DNA of 64,000 bases from Polymorphum gilvum SL003B-26A1 (GTDB taxonomy: Bacteria > Pseudomonadota > Alphaproteobacteria > Rhizobiales > Stappiaceae). Shown in pieces: positions 48,981 through 59,086 of the stretch. The notes beneath the pieces are model-generated. The model ran no database searches. It was not told the DNA's origin and was given only the letters and a program-made list of their open reading frames with translations. The translations under genes were made by a program, and so were the position numbers. Each line of letters opens with the position of its first letter. Positions within the stretch are counted from its first letter, which is position 1. The stretch spans positions 3,983,001-4,047,000 of the forward strand of contig NC_015259.1 of NCBI RefSeq assembly GCF_000192745.1. The letters run 5' to 3'.

Positions 48981-50591
48981 ATGACCGGACCAACATGCAG
49001 GGCGCTGCTGATCTATCCGCGGTTCAACGCCGGATCGTTTTGGAATTATCGTGACACCTGCGAACTGATCGGCGCCAGATATCCGGCGCCGCCGCTCGGT
49101 CTTATCACCGTCGCCGCGATGCTGCCGCAGGACTGGGATATCCGTCTCATCGACCGTAACACGGACGACCTCCAGGACGCTGATCTTGATTGGGCCGATC
49201 TGGTGCTGACAGGCGGAATGCTGCCTCAGCAGGGCGATGCGTTGGCGCTGATCCGCCTGTGCCGGGAGAAGAGCATCCCCGTGGTGGTCGGGGGACCGGA
49301 CGCCACCTCCAGTCCGGACATCTACGCAGAGGCGGATTTCCGCGTGCTGGGGGAGGCCGAGGGCATTCTCGACCGCTTCGTCGAGGCGTGGCGGAACGGC
49401 GAGCGGTCGGGGACCTTCACGGCGGAAAAGTTCAAGGCCGACGTCACGACCAGCCCGGTGCCGCGGTTCGACCTGCTGAACTTCAAGCACTATGTTCAGA
49501 TCGGCGTCCAGTTCTCGCGCGGCTGCCCGTTCACCTGCGAATTCTGCGACATCATCGAGCTCTATGGCCGCAAACCGCGCACCAAGACCAATGACCAGAT
49601 GCTGGCCGAGTTGAGCCGGCTCCACGAACTGGGCTATCGCGGCCACGTCGATTTCGTCGACGACAACCTGATCGGCAACAAAAAGGCCGTGAAGGCTTTT
49701 CTGCCCGACCTGGCGCGCTGGCAGAAGGAACGCAACCGACCGTTCGAGATGTCGACCGAGGCTTCGCTGAACCTCGCGGACGACGACGAATTGCTTGCCC
49801 AGATGCAGGATGCGGGCTTCTTCTCCGTCTTCATCGGCATCGAGAGCCCGGACCCGGACGTGCTCGTCGCCACGCGCAAGAAGCAGAACACTCGCAGGGA
49901 CATCGCCAAGAGCGTACACAGGATCTACGACGCCGGGATCTGGGTGCTCGCCGGGTTCATCGTCGGCTTCGACGAGGAAAGCGACAAGGTCGCCGACGAG
50001 ATCAGCGCGCTCATCGAGGAGGCCGCGATCCCGGTCTCGATGGTTGGGCTGCTCTATGCGCTGCCGAACACCCAGCTGACCCGCCGTCTCGCCAGGGAAG
50101 GCCGGCTGCATGCCGACTTCGACGTCTCGGACGCCTCGCAGGACCAGATGGGGGACCAGTGCACCTCCGGCCTCAATTTTGAGACGCGCCGGGAACGGGC
50201 AAGGATCCTTTCCGACTACAGGTCCATCGTCGAGCGCATCTACGCGCCCGAGGCCTATTTCGGCCGCGTGCGCAAGGTGGCCAGTATGCTCGACCTGAAG
50301 GGAGCCAACGGCGCCATTCTCGGCGCAGGCCTTTGGCATGACCTGCAGCAATTCGCCAGGCTGATGTGGTCGATGACATTCAGGCATCCGGAGTATCGCG
50401 GGCCGTTCTGGCGCACCCTCGCCTTTACCGCATTCCGCAATTTCCGGGCGATCAAACCGGTCATGATGATGCTGGCGCTTTACGTCCACCTGGGGCCGTT
50501 CTCGCGCTTCGTGGTCAAGCAGATCGACGCGCAGATCGAAGACATCGAGCGCGGGCGCTGGACCCCGCCCGAGCTGATCGCCGCCGAATAG
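48981..50591 (+). CDS. B12-binding domain radical SAM protein with DUF4070-like C-terminus
   Basis: 536 residues. The N-terminal B12-binding (Rossmann) part is at about 10-150 (YPAPPLGLITVAAMLP; DLVLTGGM), then the radical SAM barrel with CPFTCEFC: cysteines 182, 186 and 189 bind the 4Fe-4S cluster. A DUF4070-like region follows to about residue 490. The same architecture is found in HpnP/HpnR-type hopanoid enzymes and in several others, but the sequence does not let me name the substrate. The start ATG at 48981 is chosen for AAGGGAA at the right distance; an ATG at 48957 is in frame upstream. Confidence 0.88.
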   Translation: MTGPTCRALLIYPRFNAGSFWNYRDTCELIGARYPAPPLGLITVAAMLPQDWDIRLIDRNTDDLQDADLDWADLVLTGGMLPQQGDALALIRLCREKSIPVVVGGPDATSSPDIYAEADFRVLGEAEGILDRFVEAWRNGERSGTFTAEKFKADVTTSPVPRFDLLNFKHYVQIGVQFSRGCPFTCEFCDIIELYGRKPRTKTNDQMLAELSRLHELGYRGHVDFVDDNLIGNKKAVKAFLPDLARWQKERNRPFEMSTEASLNLADDDELLAQMQDAGFFSVFIGIESPDPDVLVATRKKQNTRRDIAKSVHRIYDAGIWVLAGFIVGFDEESDKVADEISALIEEAAIPVSMVGLLYALPNTQLTRRLAREGRLHADFDVSDASQDQMGDQCTSGLNFETRRERARILSDYRSIVERIYAPEAYFGRVRKVASMLDLKGANGAILGAGLWHDLQQFARLMWSMTFRHPEYRGPFWRTLAFTAFRNFRAIKPVMMMLALYVHLGPFSRFVVKQIDAQIEDIERGRWTPPELIAAE

Positions 50592-50615
50592 GCGGGAAAC
50601 CGGCTGCCTGAGGGG

Positions 50616-51947
50616 TCAGGCCGCCTCGCTGCTCCTGTCTTCCAGCGGCCCGCGCCTGAGCGAGGCAATGAACCTGGCGACCGTGTCCGTCAGTTGGGTG
50701 GCCGTCTCGGTGACCTGATGTGCGGACTGAAGCACCGTCTGGGCCGAATCGCGCGTCAGGCGGACGCCCTCGGTCACGCGCTGGACATTCTCCGAGACCT
50801 CGCCGGTACGATGGGCGGTTCGTTCGACGTTGGCGGCAATCTCCGAGGTCGCGCGGCTCTGCTCCTCGGACGCCTCGGCAATCACGGAGGTGATCCGTTC
50901 TATCTCCGCAATGGTTTCCGATACCGTATCGAAGGCTATGACCGCCTCCCGGCTGGAGGATTCCACCTCCGCCAGAGATGCGGTGATCTCCTGCGTCGCC
51001 TTGGCGGTCTGCCCGGCCAGCGTCTTGACCTCGTTCGCCACCACGGCAAAGCCGCGTCCCATCTCGCCTGCGCGGGCCGCCTCGATTGTGGCATTGAGCG
51101 CGAGAAGATTGGTCTGGTCCGCGATGTCGGAAATCAGGGCTATGATCTGGCTGATCGCCTCCGTGGAAGCGCTCAGGCCGTGGGCCTTCGACTGGCCCTG
51201 GCGCACCTGCTCGACCGCCTGGCGCGCAATGGTCGCGGACCGGTTGATCTGGCCGCCGATCTCCAGGGCGGAATTCGACAAGCGGTCGGTTGCCTCCGAG
51301 GCGGAGCGGACGTTGTCGCTGGCATCGCCGGCCGCTGCGGCCACCGTAGCCATCCGCTCGCTGTTGTGCGAGGCGACGTTCTCCATCTCGTGGGCCGTTC
51401 CGGTCATCCGCCCCGCATAGTCCTCCAGGTTGTGCGCGATCTCGCTGACGGCGGCCTCGAACGACGCGGTTGAATGATGAAAGGCGCCGACGCGCCCCTG
51501 GATGGTCTCGGTGGCGGTATTCATGATCTGCGCACCGCGCAGGAAGGCGCCGGCGAGCCCGCCCGGCTGGATGCGGCGGTAGTAGCGGTTCTCGTGAATG
51601 GCGGACATGGACGCCGCCGCCTCGCGCATGAACGCGTCCGTTCTGTCGATGAGATGGTTCAGCGCGATCAGCAGCTTGCCGAGATCGCCCTGCGCCATCA
51701 GGTCGTTGGCGCGGACCTCGAAGTCGCCCCAGCCAACCTTGGAGCACACGTCGACGGCATGGGCTATTGTCCGCTTGGTGCGCAGGAGCATCATGGCCGC
51801 ATAGGCCAGGAAGATCACGGCGGCAGCGGCAAGGCCCGCAGCCGTTGGCCCCTGTCCGGCGAGAGCCAGGACGGTGGCAACCATGGAGCCCGCCATGCCC
51901 AGCCCGACCCCGAGCAGGGCCTTAGAGAGTGTGGATGAATTCGTCAT
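50616..51947 (-). CDS. methyl-accepting chemotaxis protein, Aer-type output subunit
   Basis: 443 residues. Two adjacent N-terminal membrane helices with a short loop (about 7-28 and 33-53) and no periplasmic sensor domain, then an Aer-like HAMP region ([28 protein letters not shown]) and a full signalling domain ([27 protein letters not shown]). This is the membrane and output half of the aerotaxis receptor Aer; its PAS half is a separate, overlapping gene upstream. The overlap of 26 bases implies coupled translation. Confidence 0.92.
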   Translation of the reverse strand: MTNSSTLSKALLGVGLGMAGSMVATVLALAGQGPTAAGLAAAAVIFLAYAAMMLLRTKRTIAHAVDVCSKVGWGDFEVRANDLMAQGDLGKLLIALNHLIDRTDAFMREAAASMSAIHENRYYRRIQPGGLAGAFLRGAQIMNTATETIQGRVGAFHHSTASFEAAVSEIAHNLEDYAGRMTGTAHEMENVASHNSERMATVAAAAGDASDNVRSASEATDRLSNSALEIGGQINRSATIARQAVEQVRQGQSKAHGLSASTEAISQIIALISDIADQTNLLALNATIEAARAGEMGRGFAVVANEVKTLAGQTAKATQEITASLAEVESSSREAVIAFDTVSETIAEIERITSVIAEASEEQSRATSEIAANVERTAHRTGEVSENVQRVTEGVRLTRDSAQTVLQSAHQVTETATQLTDTVARFIASLRRGPLEDRSSEAA

Positions 51948-52449
51948 AGCTCACACCCTTGTCCTTGAGCACGCCGGTCAGCAGGGCATGGCCGGCCATC
52001 ATCCCGGCCTTGCGGTCGGCCGTCTTGTTCTCGGCGTCCAGAAGCTGGCGGTAGATCGGCACGATCACCTCATCGACGATGCGTCGGTTCGGAACGCGCC
52101 GGTTGGAATGATAACCGACCATGGTTCCGTTGGCGTCGTAGGACGGAGTCACATGGGCGAACACCCAGTAATGGTCCCCGTTCTTTGTCATGTTCTTCAC
52201 GTAGGCGAAGACCTCACCGCCAACGGCAATCGTGTCCCACAGCAACTTGAATACGCAGCGCGGCATGTCCGGGTGACGGATAAGGCTGTGCGGCGCTCCG
52301 TCCAGCTCAGCTCCCGTATAGCCGGCGATCGCCCTGAAGACGTGATTGGTATAGGTGATCCTGCCCTTCAGGTCCGTTTTCGAAACGATGAGATCGTTCT
52401 CGTCAAAGAACCGCTCGACTCCCGTCGGCTGCACTTTATACTTTGACAT
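51922..52449 (-). CDS. stand-alone Aer-type PAS protein
   Basis: 175 residues: an N-terminal PAS domain ([38 protein letters not shown]) with the RHPD residues that in Aer shape the FAD pocket. The rest forms a C-terminal helical tail. It is followed at once by the chemoreceptor that lacks any sensor. A single-chain Aer has the same domains in the same order, so this looks like a split Aer. FAD binding and oxygen or redox sensing are inferred. Confidence 0.88.
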   Translation of the reverse strand: MSKYKVQPTGVERFFDENDLIVSKTDLKGRITYTNHVFRAIAGYTGAELDGAPHSLIRHPDMPRCVFKLLWDTIAVGGEVFAYVKNMTKNGDHYWVFAHVTPSYDANGTMVGYHSNRRVPNRRIVDEVIVPIYRQLLDAENKTADRKAGMMAGHALLTGVLKDKGVSYDEFIHTL

Positions 52450-52896
52450 GCTCTCAGAAACCTCGTCCGCAGTCCGGATGCGCCTCCGTCCGCAACTGCC
52501 ATTCCCCTCCCGTTTCGGCCATCAACGTCTTTCGACGCCTTCAGTCCAAGCCGAGTCGTTCGGTGGATCGTAGAACGAAGAAACTTAACCGCTTATGAAC
52601 CGATCGAAGCTGTGCCGGCAAACACCCGGAATAGCTTCGGTCGTCATTCCGGCATTTAAACCCTGCGGTTCACCTAACCAAAACTGTTCACTTGGTGCCC
52701 TTCATGAGAAACGACACATGCGGCATGGATTCGTTATTTAACGTACTGAGTATAGAATTTCCGGAAGGAAAATTCCCAGGATATCCTGACGCAATTGACC
52801 TTCACTCTACAGCGCAGAGATCCAACCTCTCCACATCACGCCCCTCTACTGCTGGCGACAGTAAAACCGCTTCCAATATTTTCGAGGCAGCCCGAC
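52450..52896. other. 447-base region between the PAS gene and lepA
   Basis: Non-coding. TTAA-N7-TGAAC at 52585-52600, one mismatch from the CtrA box, lies about 140 bases upstream of the PAS gene start. Around 52720-52800 the DNA is AT-rich with TTCCGGAA and short repeats. A reading frame of 73 codons at 52692-52913 has no SD and crosses the lepA end; I reject it. Confidence 0.5.
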
Positions 52897-54702
52897 TCAC
52901 TCGTCCATTTTGAGGGCCTTGATGAAGGCTTCCTGCGGGATCTCGACCTTGCCGAACTGGCGCATGCGCTTCTTGCCTTCCTTCTGCTTCTCCAGCAGCT
53001 TGCGCTTGCGGGTGGCGTCGCCGCCGTAGCACTTGGCGGTCACGTCCTTGCGCAGGGCGGCGAGGGTTTCGCGGGCAATCACGCGGGCGCCGATGGCCGC
53101 CTGGATTGGAATCTTGAACATGTGCCGGGGGATCAGTTCTTTAAGCTTCTCGCACATGGCGCGACCGCGGCGCTCGGCCTGGGAGCGGTGCACCAGCACG
53201 GACAGCGCGTCGACCGGCTCCTCGTTGACCAGGATCGACATCTTGACCAGATCTCCCTCGCGATAGTCGGAGAGGGTGTAGTCGAAGGAAGCGTAACCCT
53301 TGGAGATCGACTTCAGCCGGTCGTAGAAATCGAACACGACCTCGTTCAGCGGCAGGTCATAGGTGACCATGGCGCGCGAACCGACATAGGCAAGATCAAC
53401 CTGTACACCGCGCCGCTCCTGGCAGAGCTTGAGGATGGAACCGAGATACTCGTCCGGCGTCATGATGTTGGCGCGGATCCAGGGCTCGCGGATTTCCTTG
53501 ATCTTGACCACATCCGGCATGTCGGCCGGATTGTGCAGTTCACGCTCGGTGCCGTCGGTCATGGTCATCTGGTAGACCACCGAGGGCGCCGTGGCGATGA
53601 GGTCGAGATCGAACTCGCGCGACAGCCGCTCCTGGATGATCTCCAGATGGAGGAGGCCGAGGAAGCCGCAGCGAAAACCGAAGCCGAGCGCCGCCGAGGT
53701 CTCCATCTCGAAGGAGAAGCTGGCATCGTTAAGGCGCAGCTTGCCGACGGCGGCGCGTAGGTCTTCGAAATCAGCGGCATCGACCGGGAACAGGCCGCAG
53801 AACACCACCGGCTGCGCGGGCTTGAAGCCCGGCAGCGCCTCGGCGCAGGGCTTGCGCTCGTCGGTGATGGTGTCGCCGACGCGGGTGTCGGCCACTTCCT
53901 TGATGGAGGCAGTCAGTACGCCGATCTCGCCGGGCCCGAGCTGGTCGACCTGCAGGAACTTCGGCGTCATCACGCCGACCCGGTCGACCTCGTAGGCGGC
54001 ATTGGTGCCCATCATGCGGATGCGCTGGCCGCGCTTCAGCGTGCCGTCGATGATACGCACGAGAACCATCACGCCGAGGTAAGGGTCGTACCAGCTGTCG
54101 ACCAGCATCGCCTTCAGGGGACCGTCGCGGTCGCCAGTCGGAGCGGGCAGCTTGTTGACGATGGCTTCCAGCACCTCGTCAACGCCGAGGCCGGTCTTGG
54201 CCGAAATCATGACCGCTTCGGACGCGTCGATGCCGATGACCTCCTCGATCTGCTCCTTGACCCGATCGGGTTCGGCCGCGGGCAGGTCGATCTTATTGAG
54301 GACGGTGACGATCTCGTGGTCGTTGTCGATCGCCTGATAGACGTTGGCCAGCGTCTGCGCCTCGACGCCCTGGCTGGCGTCGACGACCAGCAGCGAGCCT
54401 TCGCAGGCGGCCAGCGAACGGGATACCTCGTAGGCGAAGTCGACGTGGCCCGGCGTGTCGATCAGGTTCAGGATGTACTGTTTGCCGTCGCGGGCGTTGT
54501 AGACGAGCCGCACGGTCTGCGCCTTGATCGTGATGCCGCGCTCGCGCTCGATGTCCATCGAATCGAGAACCTGCTCGGTCATCTCGCGATCCGTCAGCGT
54601 GCCGGTCATCTGGATCAGCCGGTCCGCGAGGGTGGACTTGCCGTGGTCGATATGCGCCACGATGGAGAAGTTGCGGATATTGGAAATGGGCTCGCTGGTC
54701 AT
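52897..54702 (-). CDS. lepA: elongation factor 4 (LepA) back-translocating GTPase
   Basis: 601 residues, the normal LepA length. G1 AHIDHGKST is near residue 15, switch-[10 protein letters not shown] near 80, NKIDLP and SAKTG follow, then the beta-barrel domain and the LepA-specific C-terminal domain ([21 protein letters not shown]). The ATG at 54700-54702 is chosen; upstream extension in frame is spurious. It acts on stalled or mistranslocated ribosomes. Confidence 0.97.
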   Translation of the reverse strand: MTSEPISNIRNFSIVAHIDHGKSTLADRLIQMTGTLTDREMTEQVLDSMDIERERGITIKAQTVRLVYNARDGKQYILNLIDTPGHVDFAYEVSRSLAACEGSLLVVDASQGVEAQTLANVYQAIDNDHEIVTVLNKIDLPAAEPDRVKEQIEEVIGIDASEAVMISAKTGLGVDEVLEAIVNKLPAPTGDRDGPLKAMLVDSWYDPYLGVMVLVRIIDGTLKRGQRIRMMGTNAAYEVDRVGVMTPKFLQVDQLGPGEIGVLTASIKEVADTRVGDTITDERKPCAEALPGFKPAQPVVFCGLFPVDAADFEDLRAAVGKLRLNDASFSFEMETSAALGFGFRCGFLGLLHLEIIQERLSREFDLDLIATAPSVVYQMTMTDGTERELHNPADMPDVVKIKEIREPWIRANIMTPDEYLGSILKLCQERRGVQVDLAYVGSRAMVTYDLPLNEVVFDFYDRLKSISKGYASFDYTLSDYREGDLVKMSILVNEEPVDALSVLVHRSQAERRGRAMCEKLKELIPRHMFKIPIQAAIGARVIARETLAALRKDVTAKCYGGDATRKRKLLEKQKEGKKRMRQFGKVEIPQEAFIKALKMDE

Positions 54703-54871
54703 GGGCGAGCGTTTATCATTCCCTCGCCCGCTCGCAAAGGGAATTACGGGCCGCCCGGCGCCCATTTCGGCCCTCCCGGACGGGCTTGCATTCCGGCCGC
54801 GACGGGAGGAGGCTGATGCCGTCACCTTCACGCCGGCCGTTCCAGGCCCGATCCGTTCCGGGATGTTTTTC

Positions 54872-55390
54872 ATGCACTTGCGCGACGCCACCGCCGCCGA
54901 TCTGCCGGCGCTGCTTGCCATCCACAACGATGCTGTCCGTACGCTGAAGGCGATCTGGACCGACAAGACGGAGACGCTGGAGGACCGGCGTACCTGGTTC
55001 GACGGACGCCGGGCGGCGGGATTTCCGGTGATTGTCGCCGAGGACGCGGCCGGCAGGGTGGTCGGATACGGTTCCTACGGACCGTTCCGGGCCAAGGACG
55101 GCTACCGGCTGACGCTGGAGCATTCGGTCTATGTCGACCCGGCGACGCAGGGACGCGGCGTCGGAAAGGCCCTGCTCAAGCGCCTGATCGAACTGGCGCG
55201 CGCCGACGGATATCACGTCCTGGTCGGGGCCATCGACGGCGAGAACGAGACCTCGATCGCGCTGCACCGGCAGTTCGGCTTTGAGACCGTCGGCCGGATG
55301 CCCCAGGTCGGCATCAAGTTCGGCCAATGGCTCGACCTCGTTCTGATGACGCTGGTGTTGGACAACCGATCCGAGCCACCCAGCGCGTGA
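54872..55390 (+). CDS. GNAT-family N-acetyltransferase, phosphinothricin acetyltransferase-like
   Basis: 172 residues. N-terminal [20 protein letters not shown], the acetyl-CoA motif A as [18 protein letters not shown] near residues 95-112, and the C-terminal RQFGFETVG. It belongs to the Pat/Bar-type subgroup that acetylates phosphinothricin or, more often, methionine derivatives. A good SD (GGGAGGAGG) lies about 60 bases upstream, but it leads into a different 43-codon frame. The GNAT start itself (54863 or 54872) has a weak SD. Confidence 0.85.
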   Translation: MHLRDATAADLPALLAIHNDAVRTLKAIWTDKTETLEDRRTWFDGRRAAGFPVIVAEDAAGRVVGYGSYGPFRAKDGYRLTLEHSVYVDPATQGRGVGKALLKRLIELARADGYHVLVGAIDGENETSIALHRQFGFETVGRMPQVGIKFGQWLDLVLMTLVLDNRSEPPSA

Positions 55391-55397
55391 GGCCGGC

Positions 55398-56534
55398 TCA
55401 GTCGGCCAGAAGCACCTGCTCGCAGGCCTTGGGGAGGGCTGCGAGCGCCAGCGGCCGCTTCTTGACCACCGGCTCCTTGTCATTGGGATCCTTGGGCTTT
55501 TTCGGCACCCACGGTTCGTCGGACAGCCACCAGGCGAGCTCCGATCCGCAGCCGTCACCGGGCGGCGGCGCGTCCTGGTCCGAGCAGCCGACGCTGCCCG
55601 GGGGGCAGGATATCCGGACGTGGAAGTGATAGTCGTGGCCCCACCAGGGGCGAACCTTGCGCAGCCAGGCGCGGTCGCCGGTCTCGAAGTCGCAGAGCGC
55701 CTTCTTGATCGTCGGATTGACGAAAATCCTTGCAACTTCAGGTGCTTGTGCCGCCTTTCGGATGAGCCGGGCGTGGCCGTCGGTCCATTTCTTCCGATCG
55801 ACCCGGCGGTCCGCACCGGCGATGTCCAGAGGGCCCTTCAGCATTGAAATCGCTGAGATTTCTTCCCTTTCCCGGGAACTCAACCGGCGATCGGGCATCG
55901 GTGTCAGCCAGATGTCGGCGTCCAGCCCGATCTGGTGGCTGGAATGGCCGGAGGTCATCGGCCCGCCGCGCGGCTGGGCGAGGTCGCCGACCAGCAATCC
56001 CCGCCAGCCCAGCGCCGGCGCGTCGGCCGCCAGCCGTTCCAGGAAGCGGATAAGTTCCGGATGGCCCCAGTTGCGGTTGCGCGACAGGCGCATGACCTGC
56101 CAGGACGGTCCGTCGACCGGTAGAGCGGCCGCCCCGGCGAGACAGCCCTTGGCGTAGGAGCCGATGGCGCGTGCGGCAAGCGGCGCCGGCGTCGCCGCGG
56201 CACCGAAGTAGTCCCTGGCCGGCGTATCCCCGCGCAGGACCAGATTCGCCTGTTTCGTCAGTGGCTTGACCTCGGCTCGCGGGACGGCCGCGGGCACCGG
56301 GACGGCGGTTGGTCCGCCCACGGCCGATGGAGCCGGCTTGGCTTGCGGCAGCGGGTTCGCCGCGGCCGGAGCGGGACCACCGACGGCAGCGGCCACGACG
56401 AGGCACAGGCTCGCAGCGGCGGCAAGGCGCGCAGATCGGATGGGACCACAAACGGGGACAATGAGCCCTGCCCCATCCGCGCGGCCTACGCGCCGCAGCG
56501 CCCGCATCATGACCTTGTCCACCAGCATCGCCAT
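55398..56534 (-). CDS. mepA: penicillin-insensitive murein endopeptidase MepA
   Basis: LAS-family zinc peptidase that cleaves D-Ala-meso-DAP crosslinks. 378 residues from the ATG at 56532-56534, which has GGAAGG upstream; an ATG 15 bases earlier is possible. An extended N-terminal part includes a hydrophobic signal or anchor (LAAAASLCLVVAAAVGGPAPAAA) and a proline-alanine stretch. Zinc ligands are in GHSSHQIGLDADIWL (HxxxxxxD) and WGHDYHFHVR. It is convergent with the GNAT gene, with 7 bases between stops. Acts in the periplasm on peptidoglycan. Confidence 0.93.
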   Translation of the reverse strand: MAMLVDKVMMRALRRVGRADGAGLIVPVCGPIRSARLAAAASLCLVVAAAVGGPAPAAANPLPQAKPAPSAVGGPTAVPVPAAVPRAEVKPLTKQANLVLRGDTPARDYFGAAATPAPLAARAIGSYAKGCLAGAAALPVDGPSWQVMRLSRNRNWGHPELIRFLERLAADAPALGWRGLLVGDLAQPRGGPMTSGHSSHQIGLDADIWLTPMPDRRLSSREREEISAISMLKGPLDIAGADRRVDRKKWTDGHARLIRKAAQAPEVARIFVNPTIKKALCDFETGDRAWLRKVRPWWGHDYHFHVRISCPPGSVGCSDQDAPPPGDGCGSELAWWLSDEPWVPKKPKDPNDKEPVVKKRPLALAALPKACEQVLLAD

Positions 56535-56583
56535 CCTGCCGCCTTCCATCGCTGCCGCCGGCCGGCCCGCTACATCCCGTCCG

Positions 56584-56610
56584 AAGACTGTCCTAAGACT
56601 GTCCTAAGAC
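56584..56610. repeat. 11-base direct repeats upstream of mepA
   Basis: AAGACTGTCCT is repeated exactly at 56584-56594 and 56595-56605, with AAGAC at 56606-56610. The 11-base helical period and the place 35-76 bases upstream of the mepA start suggest binding sites for a dimeric response regulator, or an arrangement due to slippage. Confidence 0.55.
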
Positions 56611-56741
56611 CCTCCGGAAAGCCGCCGGAGACCCGCCGGACGCCTGCCGGAGATCTTTCGCGTTCGGACTCGATCCTGCACCGGCCGGATTTACGCTTCG
56701 TTAAACATCCCGGCGCGGCTCTCGGCGTGCCGGGACACTCG

Positions 56742-57815
56742 TCAGGCCGCGCGCTCCAGGCCGGCCGGAGTACGCCGCGCGTGCACGGCGACGATGAGAT
56801 CGGCGAGCGCGTCGAGGCGCAGGGTGTTGTCGCGCAGGATGCGGTCGGCCGCGCCGTTGAGGACGAGCATGTTGCCGGGCCGGGCATTGCCCATGTCCTC
56901 CGCCTCGGCCGGGATCTCGCCGTCGAAGCGATGGTAGGTGACGCCGCCGAGATCGGAAAACAGCCGTCCGGCCAGAAGGGAGCCGGCCGCCGACTGGGCA
57001 TGGGTGGCGATCGCCTGGAGCGGCGCGCCCCTGGACGCCCGCATCCAGGCGCCGCCGTCCCACTGCACAGCGTCCTCGAAGGCGAAGCCGCGGGACGGCG
57101 CGAAGCCGGTGCCGAGCGAGACGATAACCAGATCCTCCGCCGCCCAGCCGAGCCGGCGCGCCTCGCCGTAGGCTGCCAGGGTCGGATCGTTGAGGAACAC
57201 GCCGCCGTCGATGAGGGCTTCCTCGCGCTTCTGCGACAGGTTCTCGACCCGCGCCGGTTCGAAGAAGGCGGGCACGGCGGTGGTCGCGCGCACAGCCTGC
57301 CAGAGGTAATAGTCGTCGGCGGGCGAGCCGTCGGGCTGGCCGGCGCCGAGGAACAACGGACGGCGGTTGCCGATGTCGTAGGCGGTGAGCAGCAGGCGGG
57401 TCAGGCTGCTGGCCATCGAGGTCCAGCCGAAGCGCTCCTTCAGGTGCCGCTCGAAGGGGCGTGCGTCGAGACGTTCGTCGGCGGGGCGCAGCGGGTTGCC
57501 GATCAGGCGGACGAGGCGGGTCCTCAGCCTCGGCTGGAAGATCTCGCGCGCCTCGGTCTCGAATAGGGCGCGCAGCTCGGCGACGGTCGCTGCCGCCTCG
57601 CTCCGGCCGCCGGAGGGGCGCGGAGCGGCGAGGCCGGCGGCGATCAGCCCGCCGGTCGAGGTGCCGGCCATCAGGTCGAACACCCGATGCAGCGGCCGCG
57701 CCAGTCCGCGCTGCGCCAGCCGGCTTTCCAGACTCTCCAGGATCCTGAGCGGGATCAGCCCGCGCATGCCGCCGCCGTCGATCGACAGGACGATCCGTTT
57801 GCCTGCGCCCTCCAT
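56742..57815 (-). CDS. patatin-like phospholipase
   Basis: 357 residues. Oxyanion-hole SIDGGGMRG at about 10-18, catalytic serine in GTSTGG at about 53-58, and the catalytic aspartate in DGGVFLNDP. The start at 57813-57815 is chosen for GGGAGGCG upstream; a longer in-frame start 36 bases earlier lacks an SD. Lipid acyl hydrolase acting on membrane lipids or stored acyl groups. The C-terminus ends with a basic ERAA tail. Divergent from the M42 peptidase by about 150 bases. Confidence 0.9.
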   Translation of the reverse strand: MEGAGKRIVLSIDGGGMRGLIPLRILESLESRLAQRGLARPLHRVFDLMAGTSTGGLIAAGLAAPRPSGGRSEAAATVAELRALFETEAREIFQPRLRTRLVRLIGNPLRPADERLDARPFERHLKERFGWTSMASSLTRLLLTAYDIGNRRPLFLGAGQPDGSPADDYYLWQAVRATTAVPAFFEPARVENLSQKREEALIDGGVFLNDPTLAAYGEARRLGWAAEDLVIVSLGTGFAPSRGFAFEDAVQWDGGAWMRASRGAPLQAIATHAQSAAGSLLAGRLFSDLGGVTYHRFDGEIPAEAEDMGNARPGNMLVLNGAADRILRDNTLRLDALADLIVAVHARRTPAGLERAA

Positions 57816-57968
57816 GTTCTCGCCTCCCTCGGTGCTTTTCGCGATCGCCAAGGCTCGCGCGCAATTGCGACGAAGCGATGGCGGCAGCGGCGTCCCGGCG
57901 CCCCCTTTCCGACCCGCTGCGTTCGGCCTAGAGTCGGGGCCTTGCGATTCCTACAAGCGGGACCATCC

Positions 57969-59018
57969 ATGAACATCGACCTTCTGCGCCGCCTTTGCGA
58001 GACCCCCGGCGTGCCCGGCCACGAGCACCGGGTGCGCGATCTGATCCGCTCCGAGATCGAGGGCCTGTTCGACGAGGTCAGCATCGACCCGATGGGATCG
58101 CTGCTGTGCCGGCGCGCGCCGCGCAAGGAGCCGAAGAAGAAGGGCACGGCGCCGAAGAAGGTCATGCTGCTCTGCCACATGGACGAGATCGGCTTCCTCG
58201 TCTCGCACATCACCGACAAGGGCTTCGTCTACGTCCAGCCGGTCGGCGGCTTCGACCCGCGCAACCTGTTCTCGCGCCGCGTGCTGGTGTCGACCGACGC
58301 GGGCGACCTGAAGGGCGTCATGAATCCGGGCGGCAAGCCGGTGCACATCTCCACGCCGGAGGAGCGCAAGAAGGTGCCCGAGGTGACCGAGTTCGTCGTC
58401 GACCTCGGTTTCGGCGAGGCGACCAGGGACAAGGTGAAGATCGGCGACATGGTGACGCTGGACGAGCCGCTGATCGAGATCGGCGACAAGGTGGTCTCCA
58501 AGGCGCTTGACAACCGGATCGCCTGCTGGCTCGGCATCGAGTCGATCCGCGCGCTCGGCAAGGCCAAGCACGCCTGCGAGATCCACGTCGCCTTCACGTC
58601 CCAGGAGGAGGTAGGCCTGCGCGGCGCGCGCACGGCGGCCTACGCGATCAAGCCGGACATCGGCCTCGGCATCGACACCACGCTCGCCTGCGACACGCCG
58701 GGCGTGCCCGACCAGGACCGCACGACGGTGCAGAGCGCTGGCTTCGGCCTGCATGTCAAGGACAGTTCGTTCATCGCCGACCGGGCGCTGGTCGCCGAAA
58801 TCGAGGCGATCGCGCAGGAAGAGAAGATCCCCTACCAGCGCACCATGCTGCTCGCCGGCGGCCAGGACGGCGCGGCGGCGCAGCAGGCGGCGGCCGGCGC
58901 CCGGGCAGTCGGCATCGTGGTCGGCACGCGCTACATCCACACGGTGACCGAGATGATCCACAAGTCCGACCTGGAAGCCGCGCGCGACATCATCGCGGCC
59001 TATCTGAAACGGGCGTGA
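57969..59018 (+). CDS. M42-family glutamyl aminopeptidase
   Basis: 349 residues. Metal ligands are in CHMDEIGFLVSHI, DNRIACW and QEEVGLRGARTAA, and the C-terminus has ARAVGIVVGTRYIHT. Such dinuclear metallopeptidases assemble into dodecamers and remove N-terminal residues from small peptides. Start ATG at 57969 with a short leader. An extra lysine-rich loop (KEPKKKGTAPKK) is inserted between the first strand pair. Confidence 0.92.
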   Translation: MNIDLLRRLCETPGVPGHEHRVRDLIRSEIEGLFDEVSIDPMGSLLCRRAPRKEPKKKGTAPKKVMLLCHMDEIGFLVSHITDKGFVYVQPVGGFDPRNLFSRRVLVSTDAGDLKGVMNPGGKPVHISTPEERKKVPEVTEFVVDLGFGEATRDKVKIGDMVTLDEPLIEIGDKVVSKALDNRIACWLGIESIRALGKAKHACEIHVAFTSQEEVGLRGARTAAYAIKPDIGLGIDTTLACDTPGVPDQDRTTVQSAGFGLHVKDSSFIADRALVAEIEAIAQEEKIPYQRTMLLAGGQDGAAAQQAAAGARAVGIVVGTRYIHTVTEMIHKSDLEAARDIIAAYLKRA

Positions 59019-59035
59019 GCGCAGGGGACGATTGA

Positions 59036-59067
59036 CGTGTCATCCCGGCGAAGGCCGGGATGACACG
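59036..59067. repeat. REP-like palindrome between the M42 and Rieske genes
   Basis: CGTGTCATCCCGGC (59036-59049) and its exact complement GCCGGGATGACACG (59054-59067) with a GAAG loop. TGTCATCCCGGC palindromes are a well-known interspersed alphaproteobacterial repeat. Its place between two converging genes fits use as a shared terminator. Confidence 0.85.
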
Positions 59068-59086
59068 AAAGAGCATGCTTTGAGGT

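Noticed and set aside
48981-50591. Naming the radical SAM gene hpnP
   Set aside because: The architecture is shared by several enzyme groups and the N-terminal sequence is not clearly that of HpnP.
52692-52913. 73-codon frame in the gap before lepA
   Set aside because: No SD, it runs into the antisense of lepA, and its codon use is unlike the neighbours.
54816-54947. 43-codon ORF with strong SD overlapping the GNAT start
   Set aside because: It is out of frame with GNAT, cysteine- and proline-rich and non-conserved in appearance; noted only as a possible leader.
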